From the NCBI RefSeq assembly GCF_000226095.1, contig NC_016472.1:9052001-9116000 (forward strand): 64,000 nt of DNA. Direction: 5' to 3'. The stretch is from Thermothelomyces thermophilus ATCC 42464. Taxonomy: Eukaryota > Ascomycota > Sordariomycetes > Sordariales > Chaetomiaceae. This document shows, one piece after another, positions 53,066-64,000 of this stretch (its first letter is position 1; each line of letters begins with the position of its first letter). Position numbers and translations under genes: made by a program. The notes beneath the pieces are model-generated. The model had not been told where the DNA came from, did no database searches, and saw only the letters and a list, made by a program, of their open reading frames with translations.

Positions 53066-54252
53066 CTAAACCGTTTCGGGAATGTTGTCGTCGCTCTCGC
53101 TGACGCTCTCGTCGCCGCTGACCTCGGCGTTTTCGCGCTCACGCTTCTCCATCAGAGCCTGAAGCTCTGCATCATCCGACTCGGTAACCGCCTTGGGTGC
53201 CATCTTGACGACGAGGTGGCCGCCGGCCGCCTCAATGGACTTGCGGACGTCGTCAATGGCTTCCTCTAGTCGCGCAATACCCGCATTCTTATCAAGGCAG
53301 GTATTGGTTAGGCTGCGGTGCGTCAGTCATTGGGTTCATAATCGCATTCATGGTACACAGGTGAGGAGAAACATACACATAGAGAGGAGGAGAAACTAGC
53401 CGGCACTTGACTTGAGTCTCGGCGGTGTTGCGAGCCTCGGCGGTGCGAAGAGCGGCCTTGATGGCGTCGATGCCCTCGTAGCTGAAGCAAGTAACCTCGA
53501 TATCGGCGCGGACCTTGGTTGGCTGCGGGGTGAGCTTCCTGCCAATGTACGACTTGAGCTCCTGCTCAACAGCTTCGCTCGGGAACGTGATGTCGGTCCA
53601 GATATCAGGATTGCTGCGCAAAGAATCAGTAAAGCCCTTCCCCAAGTTGCGCCTTGTTCAAAAAAAAAAAAAAACGTACGTTATTGAGAGCTTGAAGGCA
53701 TCAAGGGAGTGGCCGTATTTCTTGTTCAGCGGCCATCCTATTGTCTCGTAAAGCCTCTCGATCGGAGTCTGCGTCTTCTCGGCGACGTGCCTCATGATGG
53801 AGTGCACAATCTTGCTCTTGTTATACCGCTCCTCGCAGCGAACGATATCCTCGGGGGACACGCGGCGCTTGGAGAGATCGATATATCCTAACCCCTCTGT
53901 TAACATCATGGCAGAGCACCCAGACGAACGGCAGTGGCGGGGTCCAACCTTTCTCCTTATCGACACGGAGGACGACGACGACTTCGTTGCGGCCAACACG
54001 GATAAGCTTTTGAATACTTCTGATACGACGCCGCGAAAGCTCGGAAAGAAGAATCATGCCGTCGATGTTGTCGTACTCCAGGAGCTTGACATAGGCACCC
54101 ATATCGGCAATCTACTGGCAGTCAGTGCCTCGCGCGGGAAGGTCGAGAGCGATGGACCCCGCAAAACGCCTTACCTGCTTCACATTCACCATCACGAAGG
54201 AGTCAATCTCGGGGTATTTCTCCTCGTAAAACCGGCAGTTTGAGAACGACAT
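53066..54252 (-). CDS. sui2: eIF2 alpha subunit, translation initiation
   Basis: Predicted complement(join 53066-53312, 53377-53613, 53680-53887, 53949-54111, 54175-54252), 310 residues. eIF2-alpha is part of the GTP-dependent complex that brings initiator tRNA to the 40S ribosome, and its phosphorylation by Gcn2-type kinases slows general initiation. The S1/OB domain begins [19 protein letters not shown] and contains [20 protein letters not shown], with the regulated serine at residue 52 counting Met (Ser51 in usual numbering). After the second intron come [15 protein letters not shown] and the helical domain, then the alpha-beta domain ([20 protein letters not shown]) and an acidic tail ending [11 protein letters not shown]. 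All four introns keep frame. An A14 run sits inside the third intron. Confidence 0.95.
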
Positions 54253-55074
54253 CTTGACGGGGGGGTGCCGTTCCCAGGCGGGGCAAAGTGGGATGAGGGT
54301 GTGATTTCGCTGGTTTCGCGCAGGTGCGCCGGAAGGTGTATTATGCCTGCTATGAAGTCGAGGGTGCAAAAGTGCGAGATTGCGTCTCTCCGGCTCGAAG
54401 AAATGGATATAGCAGTGCTAGGCTTTTGGTGGGTTCGGAAAGCCGTGCTCTTGGTCGAATGCGGGAGGGCGAAGTTGAGCTCAAAGAACAGTCATCAGGC
54501 CCGCAGTATTTTCAGAATTAGCCTGCCAAAATTCCGCCGCACACGCACAGGCAGATTGGAAAGTGGGATGTGGCTGGTGCGTCCGTTTGGCTGCGGGGTG
54601 AGGACTCGTTCGGCAACGTGCGGGCCCCACTTGTCATGCCAATGCGAACCAGGATGCCCCACCACACGCCCGATTTCGAGTCGAATCGACGTCAGCAAGA
54701 GCTTCGCTGGAGCCCCGGTTCCTTTAAGGAGCTCTCGGCGCCGGAGGTCGAGCCCCATTTCACCGAAGCTCGTGGACAAATCTTTTTAAAAAATAGAAGA
54801 AGGGAGGTGGGAGTTGCGCTTTGGAGGTTGGAGACACCAACTCATTATTATTCCCCTGGAGGCTTCGCGCCTGCGGGTTTCTTGCCCTGAATTCCTTCAA
54901 TCCAGACGCCAAAAAGCCGGGAACTCTATTAGAGATTCAAGCAGAGCCGACAAAATCCGGCGGCCATCACGGTGCTGAACACCGCGACATTAAAGCATTC
55001 CCAAAACACCGAGTTCCCGCGCGCAATCTCGATGACACTGGCCAGCATTCAACCAGAAGAGCAAGTAAATTGTG
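54253..55074. promoter_or_regulatory. Divergent promoter sui2 / nte1
   Basis: The 822 bases between the sui2 and nte1 start codons hold both promoters. The scattered open frames on both strands are short and family-free. No specific site was recognised. Confidence 0.55.
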
Positions 55075-58000
55075 ATGGATACAGTGAACTCGACTGCCCT
55101 CGCGGCGGCGACGGCTGTGGCGGGAACCGTCGACCGTCATCCCAACCCGCTGTCGTCGGCCGTTGCTGCAGCTAGCGATGTCGCCAACGCCCATGGCTCG
55201 TCTTCGTGGCTCGGCCTCTTCGCGAGGCTAGTTCTCTGGATTCTGCAGTTTGTCTCGATGGTGCTTTACTATGCAATCAAGCTGGCCACCATCTCGGTCC
55301 CTACACTGCTGTACACCCTCTTCTCGACGAGCTTGACGGTCACCATGAATGCGACAACTCTGTGAGTAGAGGCCGGCGAGTGACAACATAGGCAGCACGG
55401 AGGGTCTGACGCTTCCCAGGATGCTCATCATTGCGGCCATGATAGCCGCCATCAGCTGGGTTGTCCGTTACCGCTACCTCAACATGTACTCGCGGCTGCC
55501 CCCCGAACCCCAGCGCAAGGAGCCGGACGTCGACCTCTTCCCCGACAGCCACGAAGAGGGCATCAAGCCCGGCCTGTCCAACTACTTTGACGAATTTCTC
55601 AGCGCCATCAAGATCTTCGGCTATCTCGAGCGGCCTGTATTTCATGAGCTGACCCGCAGTATGCAGACCCGGAAGCTTATCGCCGGCGAGACATTCAACC
55701 TAGAGGAGGAGAAAGGCTTCTGCCTCGTCGTCGACGGCCTGGTGGAGATTTTTGTCAAGTCATCAAATTACAGCCGCCGCTACGCTCACAGTCCTTACGC
55801 CGCGAGCGAGGCGCCTTCTAGCGACGACGAACACCCTGCCCCTGGACAGCAACGATACCAGTTGCTGACCGAGGTCCGAAATGGCGCTCCCATGTCGTCG
55901 TTATTCTCGATCATGTCTCTCTTTACCGAAGACGTCCCGCTGCGGCAAACAGATGAAGACGGGTCGGAGCCCGGCACCGCTCAGCATAGTGCCCTCTTTT
56001 CAAACTACCCTCAGAGTGCAGATTTTCGAAGACCTCCGGTCAGATCGGACTCGCTCCCGCCCACTCCTCATCCGGAGGAGTCTGCATCGAACTCGGTAGA
56101 GAACCTGCCTGAGCACCTCGACCCTAGCCTCCCCCGTGTTCCCCCCATCTCCCTTGACGGCAATGGCTTCCCCAAATCTCAGAGACCGGTTCCCAAGAGG
56201 ATTAGCACTACTTCGGCTCATCCCGACATTATCGCGAGGGCGACGGTAGACACGACTGTTGCGATCATCCCTGCTAGCGCCTTTCGACGATTGATCAAGA
56301 TCTATCCCAAGGCCACAGCACATATCGTTCACGTCATTTTGTCACGCTTTCAGAGGGTTACTCTTGCAACCGCATACAACTATCTCGGCTTGTCCACCGA
56401 GGTCCTGCAAATAGAGCGCCAGATGCTCAAGTACACGACCCACCAACTCCCCAACCATCTCCGTGGGGATGCTCTCGACAGACTCAAGGAAAAGTTCAGG
56501 CGAGAGAGGGAGCGGATCGGCGAGGTGGATGTCAGCAAGGGAATAGCTCTGCACAATCCTCGCGCCGGCCGCCGGCGCCGTTCGACAGCCGGTCTTCGGA
56601 AGGAGGCAGCGTTGCAGGCTTTCTCCAAGCAGCGTACTCTCTCCATGGCTGGCTCGTCGTCTCTGGTGGTCCCTAGTGCGGGAGATCTTGCAACGCACCT
56701 GCAGCAGTCGAGAGGAGGCGCCAGCAGATCGCAGAGCGTTGCTTTTACCGATGGATCGGCTTCTCAGTTCGAGCTGCGGAGAGAAGCCACGTCTCCTCTG
56801 GCTCAGCGGTCCTTCGACCCGTTTGCGACTCAGCGAAATGTCCATATTCCGCTCGACAAGAGAGACACGATGGACGAGGACAACTTATTCCGCGAGTCGA
56901 TCCTCGAGTGTATGTTCAGGGCCATCGGCCTGACCGGAAACAGCGGTCTGAATAAGGACACGGATTCGAACCAGGCCTCGCCACGGCTCATATCGCTTGA
57001 ACAGCGACGCCAGAAAACGCACTTTACCAACCACGCCTTTGGCTTCATGGATGGGCTTGATGGATCGTTCGACGGCGAGACCGAGTCAATGACGTCCGCA
57101 TCCATGCCTTCTTCGCCAAACCCACAGATTCTGGCGCAAGACATGCAGGACGAGATGGAGATCGTCTTCTTCCCCAAGGGGTCGGTGTTGGTGGAACAAG
57201 GAGAGAGGAACCCCGGTCTATACTATGTCGTGGACGGCTTCCTGGACATCTGCACCCGAGAGATTGCTTCATCCTCCGACGCCGCCCATGCTCATGGCAG
57301 GTCATCGATCTATGCTATGGACAACGCCCAGCCACGCTATCCCTCACACCGGTTTGCGGACCCTATGCGCAGTGGCGATAATGTAGACGGCGCCGAAGCT
57401 AGACCCAAGACGAGTCGCCGAAGTGTTGGCTTGATCAAGCCCGGTGGCCTCGCCGGTTACGTCGGTACCATCTCGTCGTACAGGTCCTTCATCGAGGTCG
57501 TGGCGAAGACGGACGTCTATGTCGGCTTCCTCCCGCTCGCATCCATTGAGAGGATTGTCGACAAATATCCCATTGTCCTCCTCGCCATGGCGAAGAGGCT
57601 GACCAATCTGCTTCCCCGGCTGATTCTGCACATCGACTTCGCCCTGGAGTGGCTGCAGGTCAACGCCGGCCAGGTCATCTACCACGAGCGAGACGAGAGC
57701 GAGGCCATCTACATTGTGTTGAACGGGCGCCTGAGATTGGTCGAAGATCGGAAGGGCGGCGGTATGAATGTCAAGGCCGAATTCGGCCAGGGCGAGAGTG
57801 TTGGCGAGCTCGAGGTGCTCACCGAGTCCTCCCGCTCCGGCACCCTGCACGCCATACGGGATACGGAGCTCGTCAAGTTCCCCCGCACGCTGTTCAAGAG
57901 CCTGGCTCAAGAGCACCCGAATATTACCATCAAGATCTCAAGGATCATCGCGTCCCGTATGAGGGCGCTGATCGACGATCCGTCGACGATGCTGGGCTTC

Positions 58001-59711
58001 AAGGATCCTTCCGGCAGGAGCTCGGTAAACAAGAGCTCGACCACGCTCAATCTGAGGACTGTTGCCATCTTGCCCGTCTCTGCTGGCGTGCCCGTAGCGG
58101 AGTTTGGCAATAGGCTGCTCAATGCTTTGACCGAGGTCGGAACTCCAAACGGCGCCACGTCGTTGAACAGCGCGGCCGTCCTGAACCATCTCGGGAAGCA
58201 CGCATTCAACAGAATGGGCAAGCTCAAGCTATCGCAGTATCTGGCGGACCTGGAGGAGAAGTACGGACTCGTGATCTACGTGGCCGGTAGGTCTCAACTG
58301 ATGAAGCGTTCATGTTTATCGCTACCCCATGCTGACAGCAAACGCAGACACGAATGTCAACGCTCCTTGGACACAAACCTGCATCGCACAAGCCGACTGC
58401 GTCCTCCTAGTCGGCCTGGCCGATGGCTCCCCCGAAATCGGAGAGTACGAGCGCTTCATGCTCGGCATGAAGTCCACTGCGAGGAAGATTCTCGTACTCA
58501 TTCATCAGGAACGCGACTCCACCCCGGGTCTCACGAGGAAGTGGCTCAAAAACCGGGTTTGGATCAACGGAGGCCATTTCCACGTGCAGATGACCTACAG
58601 TCCCAACGCGGTGCCGATCCACCCGCCAGCCAAGCCGGGGGGCCCGAGTCTCCGGGAACGAGTTCAGGTTCTGCAAGCCGAGATCCAAAAGTACACGTCC
58701 AGGAAATTGCGGCACAGCCCCTTCTACTCTCCCGACGCGCCGTTCAAGGGCGATTTCCACCGGCTGGCCCGGCGTCTGTGCGGCAAATCCGTAGGCTTAG
58801 TCCTCGGCGGGGGCGGCGCGAGGGGCCTCGCGCACATTGGCATCATCCGGGCGATGCAGGAGGCCGGCATCCCCATCGACATTGTGGGTGGCACCTCGAT
58901 TGGCGCCTTCATCGGCGCCCTGTACGCGCGGCACGCCGACTTTGTGCCGATCGTGAACGCGGCCAAGAAGTTCTCGGGCCGCATGGCCAGCGTGTGGCGG
59001 TTCGCGCTCGACCTGACGTACCCGTCGGCGTCGTACACGACGGGCCACGAGTTCAACCGGGGCATCTTCAAGGCGTTTGGCAACACGCAGATCGAGGACT
59101 TCTGGCTCGACTACTACTGCAACACGACCAACATCTCCAAGTCGCGGGCCGAGTTCCACACGAGCGGGTACGCGTGGCGGTACGTGAGGGCGTCCATGTC
59201 GCTGGCCGGGCTGCTGCCGCCGCTGTGCGACGAGGGCAGCATGCTGCTCGACGGCGGCTACGTCGACAACCTGACCGTGTCGCACATGAAGTCGCTCGGG
59301 GCCGACGTCATCTTCGCCGTCGACGTCGGCGCCCTCGACGACGACACCCCGCAGGCCTTTGGCGACTCGCTCTCGGGCCTGTGGGCCTTCTTCAACCGGT
59401 GGAACCCCTTCTCGTCGGTGCCGAACCCGCCCACGCTGGCCGAGATCCAGGCGCGCCTGGCCTACGTCAGCAGCGTGGACGCGCTCGAGCGGGCCAAGAC
59501 GCTGCCGGGCTGCATCTACATGCGGCCGCCGGTGGAGGAGTACGGGACGCTCGAGTTTGGCAAGTTCAACGAGATCTACGCCGTCGGCTACGAGTACGGG
59601 CAGGAGTTTCTGGCGAAGCTGCGGGAGCGCGGGGTGCTGCCTCTCGGGGAGGAGATGGGCGGCAAGAAGGCGCTCAGGAGGACGATGGCGCCGAGGAGGG
59701 CAAGCATATAG
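55075..59711 (+). CDS. nte1: Nte1, lysophospholipase / phosphatidylcholine phospholipase B
   Basis: Predicted join 55075-55361, 55420-58286, 58348-59711, 1505 residues, as usual for fungal NTE1. It is an ER membrane serine esterase that deacylates phosphatidylcholine to glycerophosphocholine. Two N-terminal hydrophobic segments flank the first intron ([18 protein letters not shown] and [16 protein letters not shown]). Cyclic-nucleotide-binding-like domains follow, the first split by long inserts, the others around [20 protein letters not shown] and [20 protein letters not shown]. The patatin catalytic domain has [19 protein letters not shown], the nucleophile in GGTSIGAF (Ser1235) and the Asp in DGGYVDN (Asp1353). 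The second intron (61 bases, GTAGGT) lacks an in-frame stop, so an unspliced reading stays open for more than 1.4 kb in the wrong frame; the spliced frame restores [13 protein letters not shown] and the catalytic dyad. Confidence 0.95.
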
Positions 59712-60181
59712 TTGGAATTATTGGGTGTTGATTGCTTTTTTTACTTGTTTTGTCTTTGTTCCTTTCCCCTTCCTTTTCTTACTACATTTCTTTCTTCTCT
59801 CTCAACAATTTTTCTTGTTCAGCAGGCGAGGTGTTGGATCTAGCATTGCTCGGTGTTCTCTGGAGTCAGTGGGGTCAGATAGCGCTGCGTTGTAACATTG
59901 CATGTCTCTCTGTTACCTCGTCTCTAATAATGGTGGAGGAGTGTCGAGTAATCATTGATATGAGTGTCGAGTGCTCGCTCGAGTTTGCTCTTCTTTTTGA
60001 CTAGGATCAAGGGGCACATGGCCGTGGATCCGTTTCACATGGTCGGGGGTGAGGGGGAAGAAGGGGGAGGGGGGTTAGAAGAGGTGCGAGTGCTGAAGGG
60101 ACGAGAAGCCGAAACAAAGGTAAGAAGATGCCTCTGCGTGCCGCGTGACCAGTGAGTGCACCACTATACTATGTTATTGTC
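59712..60181. other. Convergent interval nte1 / decarboxylase
   Basis: The 470 bases between two stop codons hold both 3' UTRs. The left part is T-rich and the right part G-rich on the plus strand. No gene is seen. Confidence 0.55.
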
Positions 60182-61832
60182 CTAGTTCAAGTATACAGGC
60201 TTCCCGGTTATCACTTCCTGGGCGATCTCGGTCAGCAGCTTGACGGCCGTCTCGACGTGCTGCCTCTCAGTCGTCCTCACGCCCGTCATCAGCCGGATGG
60301 CGAACTTGCCGTCCAGGTTGGTGCTCGTCAGCCAGATCTTGCCCGAGGCGTTGGCCCTCTCGTACAGGGCCTTGGTCAGCGCGTTCCGCTCCTCCTCCGG
60401 CGTGGGCTCTTCTCCCGACTTGGCGGCCACGCGGAAGACGGTCAGGGCGAAGCTGGGCCCGGTGACGATCTCGAACAGGTCGGGCCTGGCCCGCAGCGCG
60501 GCGGCAAACTCCTCGCCCAGCTGCGAGGTCCGGCGGATGTGCTGCTGCATCCCCTTGATGCCGTAGGACCTCATGACGAACCAGATCTTCAGGCTCCGGA
60601 AGCGGCGGCCCAGGGGGATCTGCCACTCGCGGTAGTCGGTGACCAGGCCGCCGTCGGAGGCCTTGTTGCCGTAGACGGCCTGGTTCACGCTCAGGGCCTT
60701 GGTCAGCCAGTCGCGGTTGCGAACGAAGAAGCAGCTGGCGTCGAAGTTGACGAGCAGCCACTTGTGCATGTTCATGTCGAAGCTGTGGAAGCGCTCGATC
60801 AGGTCGATGCGGGCCGACTGCCGGACCTCCGGGCAGACGAGGGCGGCGCCGGCGTAGGCGGCGTCGACGTGGACCCAGACCTCGCCGGGCTGGTCGGGGG
60901 CCACGTGCTCGGCCAGGGCCTCGCTGATGCCCTCGAAGTCGTCGACGGAGCAGACGTCGGTGGTGCCCATGGTGGCGACCAGGAAGAAGGGCTCGAGCCC
61001 CTGGGCGCGGCACTCGGCCAGGGCGGCGGCCAGGGCCTCCTTCCGCAGCCTGTAGCCGTCTTCCTCCCGGACGGGGATGGCGCGGAAGCGGACGCCGAGG
61101 ATCAGGGCGGCCTTGCGGGCGCTCGAGTGGGTCAGGGTGGTGGCGAGGGCGACCATGCGGGAGCGCTTGACCATGACGCGCTCCTCCCTCTCCTCCTCGG
61201 CGAGGCCGGACTCGGGCACCGTCTCGCGCAGGTACTTGTCGCGGGCGGCGACCATGGCGGTCAGGACGGCCTCGGAGGCGGAGCCCTGGATGACGCCGCC
61301 GCCGCGGGTCGGGCCGGTGGAGAGGTAGCAGGCGGGCAGGCCGAGGGCGCGGGCGAGCCAGTCGAGCACGATGGTCTCGAGTTCGGTGACGGCGGGGGAG
61401 CAGATCCAGTTGAAGCAGGCGCCGGACAGGGCGGACGAGTAGAGCTCGCCCAGCATGGACGGGTACGAGGTTGCGCAGGGGAAGAAGGCGTGGAAGCCGG
61501 GATGGGTCCAGTGGGTGATGCCGGGCATGATCTTGGCCTCGACGTCGGCACGGATGGCGGACCACGGCTCGCCCTCCTCGGGCGCCTCGCTGGGCAGCAG
61601 CTTGCGGAGGTAGCCCGGCTCGACGGTCGACACGACATTGCGCGACCCGAGGGTCTCGAAGTAGTTGATGACTGAACAAAAGGAGGAAGGGGGAAAAAAA
61701 AAGAAGAAGATGTCAGTTTGGATTCTGCGGCGTGCTTTCCCCGGTTTCCCCGGTTCAGCCCGGAGTAAGGACGGCAAGCTTACTCTCGTCGATGGAGGAG
61801 GTCGCCGCCTCTTTGAATTCCCTCGAGTCCAT
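60182..61832 (-). CDS. Aromatic-L-amino-acid decarboxylase (group II, PLP-dependent)
   Basis: Predicted complement(join 60182-61671, 61784-61832), 512 residues. It belongs to the DOPA/tyrosine/tryptophan decarboxylase family and should make an aromatic amine and CO2; which amino acid it prefers cannot be read here. Exon 1 encodes MDSREFKEAATSSIDE and exon 2 starts IINYFETLGSRNVVSTVEPG. Visible family motifs are HPGFHAFFPCATSYPSMLGE (substrate pocket), GVIQGSASEAVLTAMVAARD, THSSARKAALILG with the PLP-stacking His, VHVDAAYAGAALVCPE, FDMNMHKWLLVNFDASCFF with the PLP lysine (Lys320), and REWQIPLGRRFRSLKIWFVM. The gene looks intact. It shares a divergent promoter with the anoctamin gene. No neighbouring genes form an obvious amine or metabolite pathway. 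Confidence 0.93.
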
Positions 61833-62705
61833 CTTGGGAGGCTGGAGTTCGTCTTCACAAGGCCGAGAGAGGGGGGTTACGTGTACAATCCACAAAAAGG
61901 CGTGACAACGAAAGCCTTCTTGTATTTGTAGCCGACTTATATTAACTATGTATAATCGAGGAAGGGAAGCAAAAGGAAAGAAATGAAGATGAGAAGGAGG
62001 ATAAGGAGACAGTGTTATCTCGTCGTTTGCTCTCTCCCCACGATGCCAGGATTCCCACGTTGCCAGATATGGCGAGCACTTCCGCAAGACAGGGTGGTGC
62101 AGATCCCGAGTCCGGTATTATTGTTCCGGGACTATTTGTGGATTCCAGAAGGGGCAGGATTGAGGGGGTAAGCAAAAATGGTCAATAAGTGGGAACATTA
62201 CCGGACGTTCTCGGGGTCGATAGACCCTAACCCTTTCACCTAGACCCTCTTTTCGTGTCTTCGCAGTGGCGAGATCCGGGCTGGTCCAGCCCTCGAAGCC
62301 GACCACGGAGCAGATCGATCGGGTTGTGGGCACCGCGCGAAAACATACACTATGTATGTACGGATTACATACATAAAACGGATTACATACGGATTACGGA
62401 TTCCGCTACCCCGTAACTTGCAGTTCTCCGGTATTAAGTGCGAATTTAAACTTTCTTGGCCACGAAGCAACTGCACAGACCAGGTTAGCCCCCTGCAAGG
62501 TGACATGGCGGCGCCCATTGTGATGACGTCGTTCCCGCTTCCTTTGCATCCTTTCACCGACCTTTTTTTAATCTTATTTTAATAACTTCATATTTCAATC
62601 AAATTCTCATTTGTAATTTTCTTAGCTGCATCAATCCGAGATATCTGGGGAGCTGCAGAGGGGATTTGAGCTGCAATTGCCGACTTTCTCCGACCCTTTG
62701 CTGCC
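61833..62705. promoter_or_regulatory. Divergent promoter decarboxylase / ist2
   Basis: The 873 bases between two divergent starts hold both promoters. A cluster of the dispersed motif lies at its centre: TACGGATTAC at 62359-62368 and 62388-62397, AACGGATTAC at 62377-62386 and a partial copy after 62395. This is the densest cluster in the window. Confidence 0.6.
62359..62404 (+). repeat. Cluster of TACGGATTAC motif copies
   Basis: Two exact copies, one with a single mismatch and one partial copy occur in 46 bases, in direct orientation and spaced 18, 11 and 7 bases apart. They sit in the shared promoter of the decarboxylase and ist2 genes. Confidence 0.85.
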
Positions 62706-64000
62706 ATGGCGGGCTCCCGGAGCCCAAACGGGGACAAGCAGTCCTCGTCCAACTTTGAGTGAGCCGAGTCCCTGCGATCCTTCCGCGGTCTCCAATGCTG
62801 AAGCTAGCATTCGACTCGTAGCGTCGACTATGTGATTACCTACGACATCCCCCCGCAAGGTACCATCACTCTTTCCTTTCCTTCCCTCCCCGCCATCGGG
62901 CTTTCTGCATTTCGGATCCTCGCTGACCCCTCCAATCCAAACAGAATCCGCCGAAGCAGAGGCCGCCTTCACCCAGCTGATCGAGGATCTCTCCGCCGTG
63001 GGCTTCGCAACCGAGGTTCGGCCCGGCCGCACGCCCTCCTCCCTGCTCATCTTCGTCAAACTGGCCTCCCCGGCCCGGCTCAAGTCCCAAGTCTACCGCG
63101 CCCGCGTGCAGGACTGGCTCTTTGGCGTGCGGCCCTCCGCCCCGACCCCTTCCGATCCCTTCTGCTCCTCCTTCTCATCGCCGTCGTCAGCCGACAATGC
63201 CGCCGCCATAGACCGCTACTTTGCCGAGGAGGAGCCCGTCACCGAGGCGGAGCGGCTGCGCCTGGCCTACGAGCTCATCACGCGGCCGCGCAACGAGGGC
63301 GGCGGGGCCGGCGTCACCCCAGGCCGCGGCCGCTGGCGCTTCGTCGGCAGCATCTTCCCCCTGCACGACCGCGCCTTCAACCGCGCCTGGATCGCCGGCT
63401 GGAGCAAGAAGTACTACCTGGACGAGTCCGATATCAACCTCATCCGCTACCGGTTCGGCGAGCAGGTCGCCTTCTACTTCGCCTTCCTGCAGTCCTACTT
63501 CCTCTTCCTCGTCTTCCCTGCCGCCTTCGGCTTCGCCGCTTGGCTGCTGCTCGGCCCCTTCTCGTGGGTCTACGCCGTGGTCAACTGCCTCTGGGCCGTC
63601 ATCTTCTTCGAGCACTGGAAGATGAAGGAGGCCGACCTGGCGGTCCAGTGGGGCGTCAGGGGTGTCGGCCGGATCCAGCTGCCCAGGACGCAGTTCAAGT
63701 TTGACCGGGAGGGCATTGATCCCGTGACGGGCGAGGTGGTCAAGCTGTACTCGCCCTACAAGAGGCTGGCCAGACAGCTGCTGCAGGTGCCTTTCGCGGC
63801 CGCCTGCGTGCTGGCGCTGGGCGGCGTCATCGCCGGCTGCTTTGCCATCGAGATCTTTGTCAACGAGGTCTACAACGGCCCGTTCAAGCAGTACTTGGTG
63901 GGTTGGCCGAAAAAGTGTGCCGATGCTTCGAGGGAAAGTAGACTGCTAACCGAAGCGCCTTTCCCCCCGTATCCCAGGCATTTCTGCCGACCGTTCTCCT
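62706..64000 (+). CDS. ist2: Ist2-type anoctamin (TMEM16 family), 5' part
   Basis: Partial at the right edge: join 62706-62758, 62822-62859, 62945-63897, 63978-beyond 64000, at least 355 residues. Fungal anoctamins include yeast Ist2, which tethers cortical ER to the plasma membrane, and the Aspergillus and Nectria TMEM16 lipid scramblases. Exons 1-2 give MAGSRSPNGDKQSSSNF and VDYVITYDIPPQ, the start of the cytosolic ferredoxin-like domain (AFTQLIEDLSAVGFATEVRP, SLLIFVKLASPARLKSQVYR). Then come DINLIRYRFGEQVAFYFAFL, QSYFLFLVFPAAFGFAAWLL and FFEHWKMKEADLAVQWGVRG, all typical of the anoctamin core, and a third hydrophobic segment before the window ends. Exon 2 is only 38 bases. Whether it is a scramblase or a tether cannot be judged without the missing C-terminal part. 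Confidence 0.9.

Noticed and set aside
55421-59731. A single 1436-codon open frame for the whole nte1 region
   Set aside because: After 58286 it reads an intron and then a wrong frame rich in Arg and Ala. The spliced model restores the patatin catalytic motifs.
60152-61675. 507-codon plus-strand frame
   Set aside because: It is the antisense shadow of the decarboxylase and has repetitive Gly, Val, Ala and Asp composition.
60182-64000. Secondary-metabolite cluster around the decarboxylase
   Set aside because: No synthase, oxidase, transporter of the usual types or pathway regulator is nearby; the neighbours are nte1 and an anoctamin.
1-64000. Retroelements, virus-like elements, DNA transposons, CRISPR arrays
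   Set aside because: No reverse transcriptase, integrase, capsid or transposase-like protein, no long terminal repeats and no spaced direct-repeat arrays were seen on reading both strands. A repeat-library search could not be run.

Overview
The window is nuclear DNA of a filamentous ascomycete. Short spliceosomal introns (mostly 50-150 bases, GT-AG, with CTGAC/CTAAC-like branch sites), GC-rich coding sequence, long intergenic stretches and fungus-only proteins (DASH subunit Dad4, kapC-type bZIP factor, Ist2-type anoctamin, NTE1) all say so. The proteins look most like Sordariomycetes, probably Sordariales/Chaetomiaceae; that placement is inferred from remembered family sequences, not from a search. 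About 21 genes and one decayed gene are supported. No rRNA, tRNA, CRISPR array, retroelement or DNA transposon was recognised.

Layout. 1-12.5 kb: bZIP factor kapC (+) with a 1.3-kb first intron; INO80 subunit arp5 (-); a frameshifted kinase-like pseudogene (-); five-exon dad4 (-) head to head with INO80 subunit ies6 (+); a small one-helix membrane protein (+). 13-16 kb: Golgi protein got1 (+) and profilin (-). 18.7-23 kb: a disordered conserved protein (+) and a mitochondrial low-complexity protein (-). 23.5-30.5 kb: a two-ring AAA+ ATPase of the Afg2 type (+) and PP4 regulatory subunit psy2 (-), which has a GC-AG intron. 30.4-40.5 kb is sparse: one disordered protein gene between two gene-free stretches of 5.4 and 3.3 kb. 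40.5-45 kb: alg5 (+) and squalene epoxidase erg1 (-), convergent. 46-54.3 kb: same-strand run of a PPR-like protein, mitochondrial carrier mme1, inner-membrane protease imp2 and eIF2-alpha sui2 (all -). 55-64 kb: nte1 (+), an aromatic amino acid decarboxylase (-), and the 5' part of an Ist2/TMEM16 gene (+) that runs off the right edge.

Most genes are housekeeping and unrelated in function. Local groupings worth noting are arp5 with ies6 (a known physical module of INO80) within 3.3 kb, and PPR-mme1-imp2, three adjacent genes for mitochondrial proteins. I found no convincing new multi-gene system. The most unusual signals are exon architecture (an ATG-only coding exon, 13- and 16-base exons, GC-AG and GTC-type donors), a Cdc48-like ATPase with a decayed first ring, and two short near-palindromic motifs, TACGGATTAC/TACGGAGTA and CCTAGGTA, that recur only between genes.
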